Assembly (NCBI RefSeq): GCF_022829605.1
Contig: NZ_JAKSYD010000107.1
Location: 1 to 35,517, forward strand
Reading direction: 5' to 3'
Source of the DNA: Methylobacterium sp. E-065
GTDB lineage: Bacteria; Pseudomonadota; Alphaproteobacteria; Rhizobiales; Beijerinckiaceae
DNA length: 35,517 bases
The notes under the pieces are model-generated. The model saw nothing but the letters and a program-made list of their open reading frames with translations, ran no database searches and was not told the DNA's origin. The position numbers and the translations under genes were made by a program. Positions 9,342 through 17,509 of this stretch are shown in pieces (position 1 is the first letter of the stretch; each line of letters opens with the position of its first letter).

Positions 9342-9974
9342 ATGGGACACTCAGCACACGATCCCGCCACGAAAGGACGGCCGGCCTGGAACGCCGGCCG
9401 CAAGCTCGGCGCCAAGCGCGCCCTCAAACCTCAGCAGGTCTGGGCCATCCGGTTCTAGCTCGACCGCGAACGGCGCACGCGCGACCGGGCGATGTTCGAC
9501 CTCGCCATCGACAGCAAGCTGCGCAGCTGCGACATCGTCAAACTCAAGATTGGCGACCTCGTCAGCGGTGGTCGCGTTCGTAGCCGCGCCATCGTCATCC
9601 AGAGCAAGACCGTCCGACCAGTGCAGTTCGAATTGCTTGAACCCGCACGAACCAGCATCCTGGCATGGCTGGAGGCCAGGGGCGGAACGCTCGACGACTA
9701 TGCCTTCCCGAGCAGGCTCGACGGCGTCACGCACATCAGCACCCGGCAGTATGCGCGTTTGGTCGACGAGTGGGTCACAGGCATCGGGCTGCGAAGCGAG
9801 GATTACGGGACCCACTCGCTACGTCGCACAAAGGCGTCGTTGATCTACAAACGGACCGGCAACCTGCGTGCCGTTCAGATCCTGCTCGGCCATACCAAGA
9901 TCAAGAGCACGGTCAGGTACCTCGGTGTCGACGTCGAGGATGCACTGACCCTGGCCGAAGGGACTGAGTTTTAG
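9342..9974 (+). pseudogene. Tyrosine recombinase (phage-type integrase) interrupted by an amber codon
   Basis: One continuous frame of 211 codons encodes a compact tyrosine recombinase. It is broken by an in-frame TAG at 9456-9458 (codon 39), between WAIRF and LDRERRTRD. Both sides read as integrase, so a single substitution is the simplest cause. Catalytic residues remain: Arg in LRSCD, Lys in QSKT, HSLRR, LGHT and the nucleophile Tyr in VRYLGVD. Translation could restart at the ATG at 9492, giving 160 residues that keep the catalytic core but lose the N-terminal arm. It lies just left of the selenium block and may be a remnant of an integrating element. Confidence 0.82.
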
Positions 9975-9981
9975 GCGTCTG

Positions 9982-10007
9982 GCCCCTCGGCTTCTGCGTC
10001 GAGGGGC
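9982..10007 (+). terminator. Hairpin downstream of the integrase pseudogene
   Basis: GCCCCTCG (9982-9989) pairs perfectly with CGAGGGGC (10000-10007) across a ten-base loop, eight bases after the integrase stop. The following tract (TTCGAGAC) is poor in T, so termination strength is uncertain. Confidence 0.45.
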
Positions 10008-10090
10008 TTCGAGACTGGTCCGGCAGCAATGCGCCCACAGCCGACATGCAATGCCCCTTGCGGAGATCCTGGAAGCGGTCACTGGCGACT

Positions 10091-10102
10091 GAACATATGT
10101 TC
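10091..10102. promoter_or_regulatory. Perfect palindrome GAACATATGTTC
   Basis: A 12-base perfect palindrome of the form GAAC-N4-GTTC, in the gap between the integrase pseudogene and the end of senB. It resembles the Bacillus-type SOS box, not the GTTC-N7-GTTC box usual for alphaproteobacterial LexA. It could be an operator of an element-borne repressor, or chance. Confidence 0.25.
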
Positions 10103-10177
10103 GACGGGGACGAGGCGCACGCAATCTTGCGCCGGGTTGCAGCCGTGGCCCAATCGCAATCACGTCGGGCGCGTCAC

Positions 10178-11131
10178 TCAGAGGCGAGAGACAATTCGAT
10201 GAAGCGCTTCGCGCTCCCTGGCCGGGGTGAAGAGCGTTGCTCGCTCCGCACCGAACGCATGCAGGTGTTCCAGAAAACGAGGCTCTTCTTCAGCCCGGAG
10301 GAGCAGCGTGGCCAAGGCCGCATCGTCCCCGACCGGAAAATAACCGGGATGCTCCGGGCCCAGGAGGCCTCGGGTCCCAGGGATGTCGGTGGCGAGGATC
10401 GGCAAGCCGGCGACAACCGCTTCCGACACCACGTTCGCGCCACCCTCCTGCTGTGAACTGAGGACCATGACCCGCGCCCGCGTCAGCCAGCGCCGGACCA
10501 GAGAGCCGGCCTGGTCCCCGAGCCACTGGTAGCGCGGGTTGTGCGCCATCTCTTCCCGGGCCCGATCGGCCCAGATCTGATCCCGCGCACCGCCGAGATG
10601 CACGATCCGGATCCGGGATCTGTCCGGCAGGCGCCGGGCCGCACGGGCCGCGCAGAGCGGGTCCTTGACGGAACGCAGATGCGCGACGACGAGAATCTCG
10701 AACACATCGTCGGAGACCGGCCAGCGATGCGCCCGCGCCGTCGCAGACTGGTAGACCACCGCGACCTTGCTGCGGTGACGCGCCGGGAGGGCGGTGGGCA
10801 CGCCATCGTGCAGGCCGATCAAGCAGTCCGCCAGATCGAGCGAGCGCAGGGTCGGCTCCGGGTCGGCCGCCAGATAGTGATAGAGATCCGTACCGGTCAG
10901 GGCGACGATGAGCGGTCTATCCGGATACCGCGCCTTGAAGCGCGCAATCGACGGCGCGCTGCGCCACCCGTGAAGCGCCAGCATCATGTCGACGTCGGCG
11001 TCGTCCAGGTAGGTTGTTGACACGTCGACTTGGTGACCGAGTTCACCCAGGATGCGCGCCCAGCGCATCGCCGTGGTTCGATTGCCGGCACGAGACGTTC
11101 TCGCCGCCGGTGTGATCAGGCTGATTCTCAT
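10178..11131 (-). CDS. senB: Selenosugar synthase SenB (GT4-fold glycosyltransferase)
   Basis: 317 residues of GT4-type glycosyltransferase fold. The N-terminal domain opens MRISLITPAARTSRAGNRTT; the C-terminal domain carries the donor-binding segment EGGANVVSEAVVAGLPILA. SenB couples selenophosphate with a UDP-sugar to form a 1-selenosugar, the selenium donor for SenA. The assignment rests on the sequence style plus the divergent EgtB-like gene at 11159 and the selenophosphate synthase at 13269, which together make the known sen gene set. Only 27 bases separate its start from that of senA, so its promoter must lie inside senA or the transcripts overlap. Otherwise it would be called a generic glycosyltransferase. 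Confidence 0.87.
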   Translation of the reverse strand: MRISLITPAARTSRAGNRTTAMRWARILGELGHQVDVSTTYLDDADVDMMLALHGWRSAPSIARFKARYPDRPLIVALTGTDLYHYLAADPEPTLRSLDLADCLIGLHDGVPTALPARHRSKVAVVYQSATARAHRWPVSDDVFEILVVAHLRSVKDPLCAARAARRLPDRSRIRIVHLGGARDQIWADRAREEMAHNPRYQWLGDQAGSLVRRWLTRARVMVLSSQQEGGANVVSEAVVAGLPILATDIPGTRGLLGPEHPGYFPVGDDAALATLLLRAEEEPRFLEHLHAFGAERATLFTPAREREALHRIVSRL

Positions 11132-11158
11132 GGTTGCAACAGGATTCCGGGACGTTTG

Positions 11159-12463
11159 ATGAGCGCACAGGCCTCGACTGCCGAGCTCGTGGCGATGCTT
11201 AAGGATGCCAGAGCGCGGACGCTCGAACTGGTATCAGGCCTCGATCAGGACCGCCTGATGGGCCCGCAGAGCGCGATCGTGAACCCCCTCTTGTGGGAAA
11301 TCGGTCATCTCGCCTGGTTTCACGAACATTTCATCCTGCGCGGCCTCGACAGGGCGCCGCCCCGGCTGGCGACAGCCGATGGACTCTACGATTCCGCGCG
11401 GGTGCCCCACGCGACGCGTTGGTCGATCTCATTGCCGGAGCTGCCCGACACCCTCGCCTACATGGCCCGCGTGCAGGAGGCGCTCGTCCGCCGGCTCGAC
11501 GGACGCGAGCCGACGGCGCAGGAAGCCGAGCTCTACCAGCTCGTCACCTTCCACGAGGACATGCACGACGAGGCCTTCACCTACACGCGTCAGACCCTGG
11601 GCTACCCGCGGCCGTCCTTCGCCACCTCGGCCTCGGCGCAGAATACGGGGACAGGTCCCTGGCCCGGCGACGTCGCGGTCGGCGGGGGAACCTGGCAACT
11701 CGGCGCCGAACCCGGCGGCGGCTTCGTCTTCGACAACGAGAAATGGGCGCATCCCGTGGCCGTCGCGGCGTTCCGCATCGCCCGCGCGCCGGTGACGAAC
11801 AGGGAGTTCGCAGCCTTCGTGGCGGATAGCGGTTATCGGAATCCCGATTGCTGGGATGACGAGGGCGCACGGTGGCGCGACGGGTGCGGTGCCGAGCACC
11901 CGGTCTACTGGACGCGGCATGGGCGAGACGACTGGACCTGCCGCAGGTTCGACCGGGACGAGCCGTTCGCTCCAGATCAGCCGGTCGTCCATGTCAGCTG
12001 GTACGAGGCCAACGCATATTGCCGCTGGGCGGGCCGACGCCTGCCCACCGAGGCCGAATGGGAGGCCGCCGCGGCCGGCACGCCGGCATCCGACGGCACG
12101 TTGAGCGGCACCAAGCATATCTATCCCTGGGGGGATGGGGCGCCGACTCCTCAGCACGCCAACCTCGATGGAGGACATCTCGGCTGTGTCGACGTCGCGG
12201 CCTTCCCCCAGGGCGACAGTGCCTGGGGCTGCCGGCAGATGCTCGGCAACGTCTGGGAATGGACGGCGAGCCCGTTCCTCCCGTTTCCCGGCTTCGCGCC
12301 GCACGCCTACAAGGAATATTCGGAGCCCGCCTTCGGGACGCGCAAGGTCCTGCGGGGCGGCGCCTGGGCGACCCGCGCGCGGATGATCGATACCGCCTAC
12401 CGCAACTTCTTCGGTCCGGAGCGCCGCGACGTTTTCGCCGGCTTCCGGACCGTGGCTCTCTAG
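11159..12463 (+). CDS. senA: Selenoneine synthase SenA (EgtB-like non-heme iron enzyme)
   Basis: 434 residues, the usual length for EgtB-type enzymes. The N-terminal DinB-like domain supplies three iron ligands: His50 in EIGHLAWFHEHF, and His132 and His136 in FHEDMHDEAF. The C-terminal formylglycine-generating-enzyme-like domain runs from about 170 to the end (VHVSWYEANAYCRWAGRRLP, GNVWEWT, LRGGAWATR). EgtB forms the C-S bond of ergothioneine from hercynine; the SenA clade uses the SenB selenosugar to form the C-Se bond. Neighbouring senB and senC argue for SenA rather than EgtB. I start at the ATG at 11159, since the longer frame would run into senB. Its stop codon overlaps that of the convergent phosphorylase gene on CTAG. 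Confidence 0.88.
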   Translation: MSAQASTAELVAMLKDARARTLELVSGLDQDRLMGPQSAIVNPLLWEIGHLAWFHEHFILRGLDRAPPRLATADGLYDSARVPHATRWSISLPELPDTLAYMARVQEALVRRLDGREPTAQEAELYQLVTFHEDMHDEAFTYTRQTLGYPRPSFATSASAQNTGTGPWPGDVAVGGGTWQLGAEPGGGFVFDNEKWAHPVAVAAFRIARAPVTNREFAAFVADSGYRNPDCWDDEGARWRDGCGAEHPVYWTRHGRDDWTCRRFDRDEPFAPDQPVVHVSWYEANAYCRWAGRRLPTEAEWEAAAAGTPASDGTLSGTKHIYPWGDGAPTPQHANLDGGHLGCVDVAAFPQGDSAWGCRQMLGNVWEWTASPFLPFPGFAPHAYKEYSEPAFGTRKVLRGGAWATRARMIDTAYRNFFGPERRDVFAGFRTVAL

Positions 12464-13260
12464 ATCGGGCCCCGAGCAGCCGCGACGGCGGCGATGAGGC
12501 GGAGCGCCATCGTCGCGCCGTTGGCCTCGCCCTTCTCGAAATCGCCGGCCTGGCCCATCTGGTTGGTCACGTGTGCGAAGCACAGGACGGCCTTGCCGCG
12601 CGCCTGCGCGAACGCGTAGAGGGCCGCCGCCTCCATCTCGACTGCGAGGATGCCCCGCGCCCGGGCCGCCGCGATCGCCCGTTCGGTTTCCCGGTAGGGG
12701 GCGTCGGTCGTCCAAGTGGCGCCCCGTTCGACGGGCTCGCCGATCCCCGTCAGCGCGGGCGCCACGGCCGCCACCAAGGCCCGGGGCGCGTCAACGAACT
12801 CGCCCGGCGGCAGGTAATGGTAGCTCGTGCCCTCGTCGCGAAGGGCCGCCTCGATGAGGATGAAATAGGGCGGCGCCCGCAGGGCCGTAATCTGACCGGA
12901 CGAGGTGATGCTGATCAGGAGTTCGCAGCCGGAGGCGAACATCTGCTCGGCCACCAGCACGGCGAAGGGCGCGCCGACCGCGCAGCCGACGATGCCGATC
13001 GCGCGCCCGGATTCCTCGAACCGGTGCAGGGTGCTGTGGTAGCAGGCCCAGTCGGGATCGGGCCGGGCCCGCCCGGTCGCGCAGAGGTGGCGGACGATGT
13101 CGCCGTCCGGGTCGAGGACGCACAGTGCCGGCACTCGGCCTGCGCCGAGACCGCGTTGCCGGCGCGCCTCGCGGAGGAGATTCTCGGGCGTGAACGTCGA
13201 GGCCTCTCCGTGTGCCTTGTCATGCAGGATCGGGGCAATCGCGCGCTCGTGCGGCGGCAT
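12460..13260 (-). CDS. Nucleoside phosphorylase (PNP/UDP family) in the senC operon
   Basis: 266 residues of the purine/uridine phosphorylase fold. Visible signatures are GIVGCAVGAPFAVLVAEQ, the GxTSSGQ-like ISITSSGQITAL, and the active-site motif VEMEAAALYAFA that binds the ribose. It starts eight bases after the senC stop on the same strand, so it is very likely cotranscribed. Phosphorylases split nucleosides with phosphate. Here it could recycle a nucleoside by-product such as uridine from the UDP-sugar used by SenB, or act on a pathway intermediate; both are inference. A longer frame continues upstream to 14373, but that is the antisense-like shadow of senC. The substrate cannot be read from sequence. 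Confidence 0.85.
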   Translation of the reverse strand: MPPHERAIAPILHDKAHGEASTFTPENLLREARRQRGLGAGRVPALCVLDPDGDIVRHLCATGRARPDPDWACYHSTLHRFEESGRAIGIVGCAVGAPFAVLVAEQMFASGCELLISITSSGQITALRAPPYFILIEAALRDEGTSYHYLPPGEFVDAPRALVAAVAPALTGIGEPVERGATWTTDAPYRETERAIAAARARGILAVEMEAAALYAFAQARGKAVLCFAHVTNQMGQAGDFEKGEANGATMALRLIAAVAAARGPI

Positions 13261-13268
13261 GGGCGGTG

Positions 13269-14318
13269 TCAGGCCTCGACGCGGATCGCGGCAGGGCCGT
13301 CGTCGAACCGCCCGACCACGGCCGCCTGCGTGAAGCCCGCGGCGCGGCATTGGGCCAGGATCGCTTCCGCCCGCGGGGGGGTGCAGGTCACGAGCAGGCC
13401 CCCGGAGGTCTGGGGATCGGTGAGGATGTGCCGGCGCCAGTCCGGCAGGCCCTCGGGGAGCGCAACCTGCCCCCCGAAGCTCGCCCAGTTCCGGTGCGAG
13501 GCTCCGGTGACGAAACCCTCCCGCGCCAGGGCCTCGGCCCGGGGCAGGAGCGGGATGCCGCCCCCGGCGATCACGAAGGTCAGGCCGGCGCCGCGTGCGA
13601 GTTCCAGGCCGTGGCCCAGCAGGCCGAAGCCGGTGATGTCGGTGATGGCGTGGACCTCCGGATCGCGTGCCAGATCCGCTCCGACCTTGTTGAGACGCGT
13701 CGTGGTGGCGACGAAATCCGTGTAGCCGGAGGCATCTAGGGCCTCCCGCTTGATCGCCGCCGAGTAGATCCCGACGCCGAGGGGCTTGGTCAGGATGGCG
13801 ACGTCGCCGGCGCGGGCATCGGCGTTGCGCCGCAGATGCGCACGGTCGCACGAGCCGATCACCGCCAGGCCGTAGATCGGCTCGGGCGTGTCGATCGAGT
13901 GGCCGCCCGCGATCGGAATGCCCGCCTCGGCGCAGGTGGCCGCGCCGCCCTTCAGGATCTCGGCGACGGTCTCGGGGGCGATCTTGCCGACCGGCATGCC
14001 CAGGATGGCCAGCGCCAGCATCGGCTTGCCGCCCATCGCGTAGACGTCGGAGATGGCGTTGGTGGCGGCGATCCGGCCGAAATCGTGCGGGTCGTCCACC
14101 ATCGGCGTGAAGAAGTCCGTGGTGGCGATCAGGCAAGTACCGTCGTCCAGGGCCCAGACTGCTGCATCGTCGGCGGTCTCGTTGCCGACCAGCAGGCGTT
14201 CGAAGGGACCGGCGACCGGCTGGTCGGCCAGGAGCGTGCGCAGCACTGCGGGATCGAGCTTGCAGCCGCACCCGCCCCCATGGGCGAGGCTGGTGAGACG
14301 AACCGGGGGCATATCCAT
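13269..14318 (-). CDS. senC: Selenophosphate synthase SenC (SelD-like)
   Basis: 349 residues, full length for SelD. The catalytic pair is present as GGGCGCK (Cys17, Lys20), with cysteine rather than selenocysteine. Other family features are the metal and ATP-binding [49 protein letters not shown] and the C-terminal [11 protein letters not shown]. It makes selenophosphate from selenide and ATP, the substrate of SenB. Preceded by a clear AGAGGA ribosome binding site nine bases from the ATG. No selA, selB or selenocysteine tRNA is visible here, so I read it as the sen-pathway enzyme; it could also serve tRNA or selenoprotein needs. Confidence 0.93.
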   Translation of the reverse strand: MDMPPVRLTSLAHGGGCGCKLDPAVLRTLLADQPVAGPFERLLVGNETADDAAVWALDDGTCLIATTDFFTPMVDDPHDFGRIAATNAISDVYAMGGKPMLALAILGMPVGKIAPETVAEILKGGAATCAEAGIPIAGGHSIDTPEPIYGLAVIGSCDRAHLRRNADARAGDVAILTKPLGVGIYSAAIKREALDASGYTDFVATTTRLNKVGADLARDPEVHAITDITGFGLLGHGLELARGAGLTFVIAGGGIPLLPRAEALAREGFVTGASHRNWASFGGQVALPEGLPDWRRHILTDPQTSGGLLVTCTPPRAEAILAQCRAAGFTQAAVVGRFDDGPAAIRVEA

Positions 14319-14369
14319 CGATCAATCCTCTCGTGTCGTGATCCGGGACGGAACGTGTCGGGCACGCGG

Positions 14370-15167
14370 TCACCAGACAAGCGCAGGCATCCGGTATAAC
14401 CGGTCGGACGCGTTTATCGGCGGGGGCTGCGCGGCTCCGATCTGGAGCGCTGCGAAGCCGTTTCCCAGTGCACCCGCCACGTCGAGAGCGACGGTGTCAC
14501 CGATCCCCAGGACGTGCGCGGGGGCGACAGGTTGTCCGCGGACGCTCGCAGCCTTGTCCAGGGCGCGGCGATAGATCAGGGCACCGGGCTTCCCGGTCTC
14601 GACGACGTGGCCCCCGAGAGCGCGGTAGCGCTCGGCGACGAGACCGGCGAAGCGCAGGCGCGTCGCGCCCACCGTCAGGCTCGTGTTGGGGTTGGTACAG
14701 AGCAGGGGCTGGCCGCGCCGGAGCGCGGCTTCAAGGGTCGCGTCGAGGTTGTCGTCGCACTCCGGATAGCCCGTGCAAACGATCTGCTCGGCCGCGTCCA
14801 CCGGGACCGGTGTGACCGGCAGCCCCTCGAACAGGACCCTGTCGCGCGCCGGCCCGATGTGATGAACGCGCCGGACAGCCGCCGCGTCGAGGAGGCTTCG
14901 GGCGACATCGGCTCCGGTCACGAGGTCGTCGTAGACGTCCGGGATCCCGCGGGTCCGGAGGGATTCCGCCAGACGCATCCCGGGCTCGGCCGCGTTCGAG
15001 ACCAGGATCACCGTGCCCCCGCCGGCCCGGAAGGCGGTCAGCGCGTCGGCGGCGGCGGGAAAGACCCGCGCCGCGTCGTGGAGCACGCCGAAGACGTCGC
15101 ACAGGATGACTTCATAGGCCGTCGCGAGCCAGCTCAGACCGGCGAGCGCCGCGGGCGCCTCAGCCAC
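14370..15167 (-). CDS. HAD-superfamily class IIA hydrolase
   Basis: 265 residues. Motif I is CDVFGVLHD, the variant of the HAD nucleophile loop seen in the TIGR01459-type proteins. Motif II is LVSNAAEPG, and late motifs are GKPGALIYRRAL and GIGDTVALDVAGALGNG. The GTG start at 15167 overlaps the end of the upstream radical SAM gene by eight bases, implying translational coupling; the longer frame to 15266 is not protein-like. HAD IIA enzymes (NagD, phosphoglycolate phosphatase) dephosphorylate sugar or nucleotide phosphates. A phosphosugar substrate in the selenium pathway is an inference from context. Confidence 0.84.
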   Translation of the reverse strand: MAEAPAALAGLSWLATAYEVILCDVFGVLHDAARVFPAAADALTAFRAGGGTVILVSNAAEPGMRLAESLRTRGIPDVYDDLVTGADVARSLLDAAAVRRVHHIGPARDRVLFEGLPVTPVPVDAAEQIVCTGYPECDDNLDATLEAALRRGQPLLCTNPNTSLTVGATRLRFAGLVAERYRALGGHVVETGKPGALIYRRALDKAASVRGQPVAPAHVLGIGDTVALDVAGALGNGFAALQIGAAQPPPINASDRLYRMPALVW

Positions 15168-16230
15168 GGGCTGACCGCGCCTGGACGATCGTCGTGCAGG
15201 CGCTCTCGAGTTTCGGCAGGTCGCGGGCCGGGGCCATGACGACCGACAGGGGCCGGACCTCGCCACGAACGATCGGGCAGTACGGGTCGACCTGATCGAG
15301 CCGCTCCATCAGCCGCCGACGCCCTGCGCAGCCTCCGTGGCAGGAATCCTCGTAGGCGCAGCCCCGGCAGGGTTCTGGCAGGGCCCGAACCGCCGCGAAG
15401 GGGTCCGTGGCGACGATCGCGCTGCCGGCCTGACGTAGGGTTTCGAGGCTTTGGCCGGCGCCACCCCAGTATACGCAGGGTTGCACCGTCGCACGGGGCG
15501 TGACGCGCACCGTGCCGACCCCGCATCCGCCCCGGCGCGCCGGGAGGCCCGCCATGGCCCGGACGAGCGGCTCGCCGATGGCGATCACGTCGGTCTCGGC
15601 GAAGAGGCGCACGAACCCGTCCCAGTATTCAGCGTAGGTGAGCGCGAAGGCGTCCGTACGCACCGCCTGATAGACGTTGATGCGCAGCGGCGCATCGAAG
15701 CCGCGAGCCAGGGCGGCGATCTCGTGCAGCCGGTCGAAATTGGTCCGCATCATCACGGCGATGAAGGTGACGCCGACGCCCAGCGCCCGGCAACGGGCGG
15801 CCTGCGCCATCACGAGGTCCCAGTTGCCGACCCCGCGCTGCGCGTCCTGCTCCTCCCGGGTGGGATAGTCGATCGAGAATTCCACGTCGGCGAAGGCCTG
15901 CACCGCCGCGTCGTCCATCACGGCGATCGAGTGCCCGTTCGACGTGATCGTGAGCTTGATCGGCTCGGCCCGGAGCAGATCGAGTAGCCGCGGGAACTGG
16001 GGGTGCATCCCGTTCTCGCCCGTCCCCAGATTGACCGAGCGCACCGGCAGGCTGTCTAGCACCATCCGCAGCTGTTCCGGTCCGAGCCGGTCCAGGCGAT
16101 CGGGATCGCGGTAGCAGAAGGAACAGGCGAGATTGCACTCGTTGGTGAGCCCGACCCCCAAGGCGAATGACGGTGTCGGGGCGACGGTGTCCGGCTCCGG
16201 AGGCTGCGGCGTCCCGGCGTCCATGGCCAT
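15160..16230 (-). CDS. Radical SAM enzyme with SPASM-type C terminus, first gene of the senC operon
   Basis: 356 residues. The radical SAM cluster motif is CNLACSFC (Cys32, 36, 39). GTGEN and TITSNGHS follow where the family has its SAM-binding strands. The C terminus holds cysteines for auxiliary iron-sulphur clusters: GGCGVGTVRVTP, QPCVYW, then C-x2-C-x5-C-x3-C in CRGCAYEDSCHGGC, and YCPI. SPASM enzymes commonly modify peptides or other substrates by radical chemistry. The start at 16230 has a good ribosome binding site (GAGAGGATTC before ATG). It heads an operon continuing into HAD, senC and phosphorylase genes. No precursor peptide is evident nearby, so a small-molecule substrate is plausible. 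I do not recognise a named subfamily. Confidence 0.86.
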   Translation of the reverse strand: MAMDAGTPQPPEPDTVAPTPSFALGVGLTNECNLACSFCYRDPDRLDRLGPEQLRMVLDSLPVRSVNLGTGENGMHPQFPRLLDLLRAEPIKLTITSNGHSIAVMDDAAVQAFADVEFSIDYPTREEQDAQRGVGNWDLVMAQAARCRALGVGVTFIAVMMRTNFDRLHEIAALARGFDAPLRINVYQAVRTDAFALTYAEYWDGFVRLFAETDVIAIGEPLVRAMAGLPARRGGCGVGTVRVTPRATVQPCVYWGGAGQSLETLRQAGSAIVATDPFAAVRALPEPCRGCAYEDSCHGGCAGRRRLMERLDQVDPYCPIVRGEVRPLSVVMAPARDLPKLESACTTIVQARSARG

Positions 16231-16611
16231 GAATCCTCTCGCCTGATCTCGACAGGCCCCATCGGGCGATCGGCGCCCGATTTCAAGCGTCATGGCGTCC
16301 TTCGCACGGCCAGCCGCATCGGTAACATCACATCTTCAGCAAGATTGATCACCGCGGCCGGACTTCACTCTCTACACTGGGACAGCCGCCAGGGCCGAAG
16401 TCGAACAGGCCGAAATCGTGACAGCGCCCGCCGGGCCGATTGCCGCAGCGACGCGACTTCGCGATGGGTAACCGCACGGTGCGGTGACACGAACGACAGC
16501 CATCAGCAGGCTTCACTGAGTGCTTCGCTAGACATGGGCTAGCTGTCAGTTGATTGGACATTGATGCCGGCATGGCGTCGTTCGCAGTCGGAATTCGAAC
16601 GGGAGCTCTCG
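16231..16611. other. Divergent regulatory region of the selenium operons
   Basis: This 381-base gap separates the minus-strand senC operon from the plus-strand importer operon, so it must carry both promoters. It contains a strong palindrome (16471-16485). Frames extending the importer gene to 16561 or the radical SAM gene to 16293 do not look coding. Confidence 0.6.
16471..16485. promoter_or_regulatory. Candidate operator ACCGCACGGTGCGGT
   Basis: Seven-base arms (ACCGCAC and GTGCGGT) flank one central G and are perfectly complementary. The site lies about 127 bases upstream of the importer start and 240 upstream of the radical SAM start. Its position fits one regulator controlling both operons. 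No regulator gene is linked to it. Confidence 0.4.
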
Positions 16612-17496
16612 ATGCTGAGACGGACATTGGGCCGGGCGTTGCTGGGCGCGTTGGCTTGCCTCGCGCTGCCCCAGGCCGCCGACGCCCAGGGTGCCAAGCC
16701 GACCTTCGTGTTCACGGGCATCCCCGACCAGGACGAGAGCCGTCTCGTCGAGCGCTTCGGCAAGGTTGCCGCCTACCTCGAGGCCAAGCTCGGCGTGCCG
16801 GTGAAGTACCTTCCGGTGAAGAACTACCCGGCGGCGGTCACGGCCTTCACGAACGGGCAGGTCCAGCTCGCGTGGTTCGGCGGCTTCACCGGGGTGCAGG
16901 CGCGCAAGGCCGCGCCCGGGGCGCAGGCGATCGCGCAGGGCGCCGAGGACGCGGCGTTCAAGACCTACCTCATCGCCAACACCAAGACCGGCCTGACGCG
17001 CACGGCCGATTTTCCCAAAGCGATCGCCGGCAAGACCTTCACGTTCGGCTCCCGGGCTTCGACCTCGGGCCGGCTGATGCCGGAATACTTCATCCGCGAG
17101 GCGTTCCTGGGCAAGACGCCCGAGGAGGTGTTTTCCCGGGTCGGTTTCTCCGGCGATCACAGCCGCACGATCCAGCTCGTCCAGTCCGGGGCCTTCGAGG
17201 TCGGGGCGGTGGACTATTCGGTCTGGGATCTCGACAACAAGGCCGGCAAGGTCGACCCGAAGGAGGTCGGCATCATCTGGGAGAGCCCGCCTTTCCCGGA
17301 TTATCAGTGGACCGTGCGCGGCGATGTCGACGCGATCTACGGGGCCGGGTTCACGGAGCGGCTCAAGGCAGCGCTGGTCGGCATCACCGACCCGGCGATC
17401 CTGGCGCCCTTCGCGCGCTCGAAGTTCATTCCGGTGACCAACGCCGCCTACGAGCCGGTGGAGCGCGTTGCGAAATCCACGGGCCTGTTGGATTGA
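16612..17496 (+). CDS. Putative selenium-oxyanion ABC transporter, periplasmic binding protein (PhnD-like)
   Basis: 294 residues with a signal peptide (MLRRTLGRALLGALACLALP, cleavage near ADA-QG). The mature protein belongs to the PhnD/phosphonate-binding family: FTGIPDQDESRLVERFGKVA, YPAAVTAFTNGQVQLAWFGGFTGVQA, FTFGSRASTSGRLMPEYF, FSGDHSRTIQLVQSGAFEVG and DYSVWD. I recall this clade as the family named putative selenate ABC transporter binding protein (TIGR04553), which co-occurs with selD. The start at 16612 is chosen for the signal peptide and a GGGAG ribosome binding site. It is the first gene of a three-gene importer operon. The ligand is predicted, not shown; phosphonate or phosphite is the alternative. 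Confidence 0.87.
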   Translation: MLRRTLGRALLGALACLALPQAADAQGAKPTFVFTGIPDQDESRLVERFGKVAAYLEAKLGVPVKYLPVKNYPAAVTAFTNGQVQLAWFGGFTGVQARKAAPGAQAIAQGAEDAAFKTYLIANTKTGLTRTADFPKAIAGKTFTFGSRASTSGRLMPEYFIREAFLGKTPEEVFSRVGFSGDHSRTIQLVQSGAFEVGAVDYSVWDLDNKAGKVDPKEVGIIWESPPFPDYQWTVRGDVDAIYGAGFTERLKAALVGITDPAILAPFARSKFIPVTNAAYEPVERVAKSTGLLD

Positions 17497-17509
17497 GCCG
17501 CGCGCTATC

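Noticed and set aside
11159..12463. Plain ergothioneine enzyme EgtB
   Set aside because: The fold is the same, but the adjacency of a SenB-type transferase and a selenophosphate synthase favours SenA. It remains an alternative if the clade assignment fails.
11429..12715. 428-codon minus-strand open frame opposite senA
   Set aside because: It is an antisense shadow of a clearly coding EgtB-like gene with strong motifs; its translation is Gly/Arg-rich without a fold.
12460..14318. Selenoprotein-synthesis locus (selA/selB/selC) expected next to selD
   Set aside because: No SelA, SelB or selenocysteine tRNA is visible, and SelD has Cys at position 17. The sen-pathway reading fits better.
13261..14373. 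Long N-terminal extension of the phosphorylase frame
   Set aside because: The stretch is an out-of-frame shadow of senC on the same strand. The phosphorylase fold begins at 13260.
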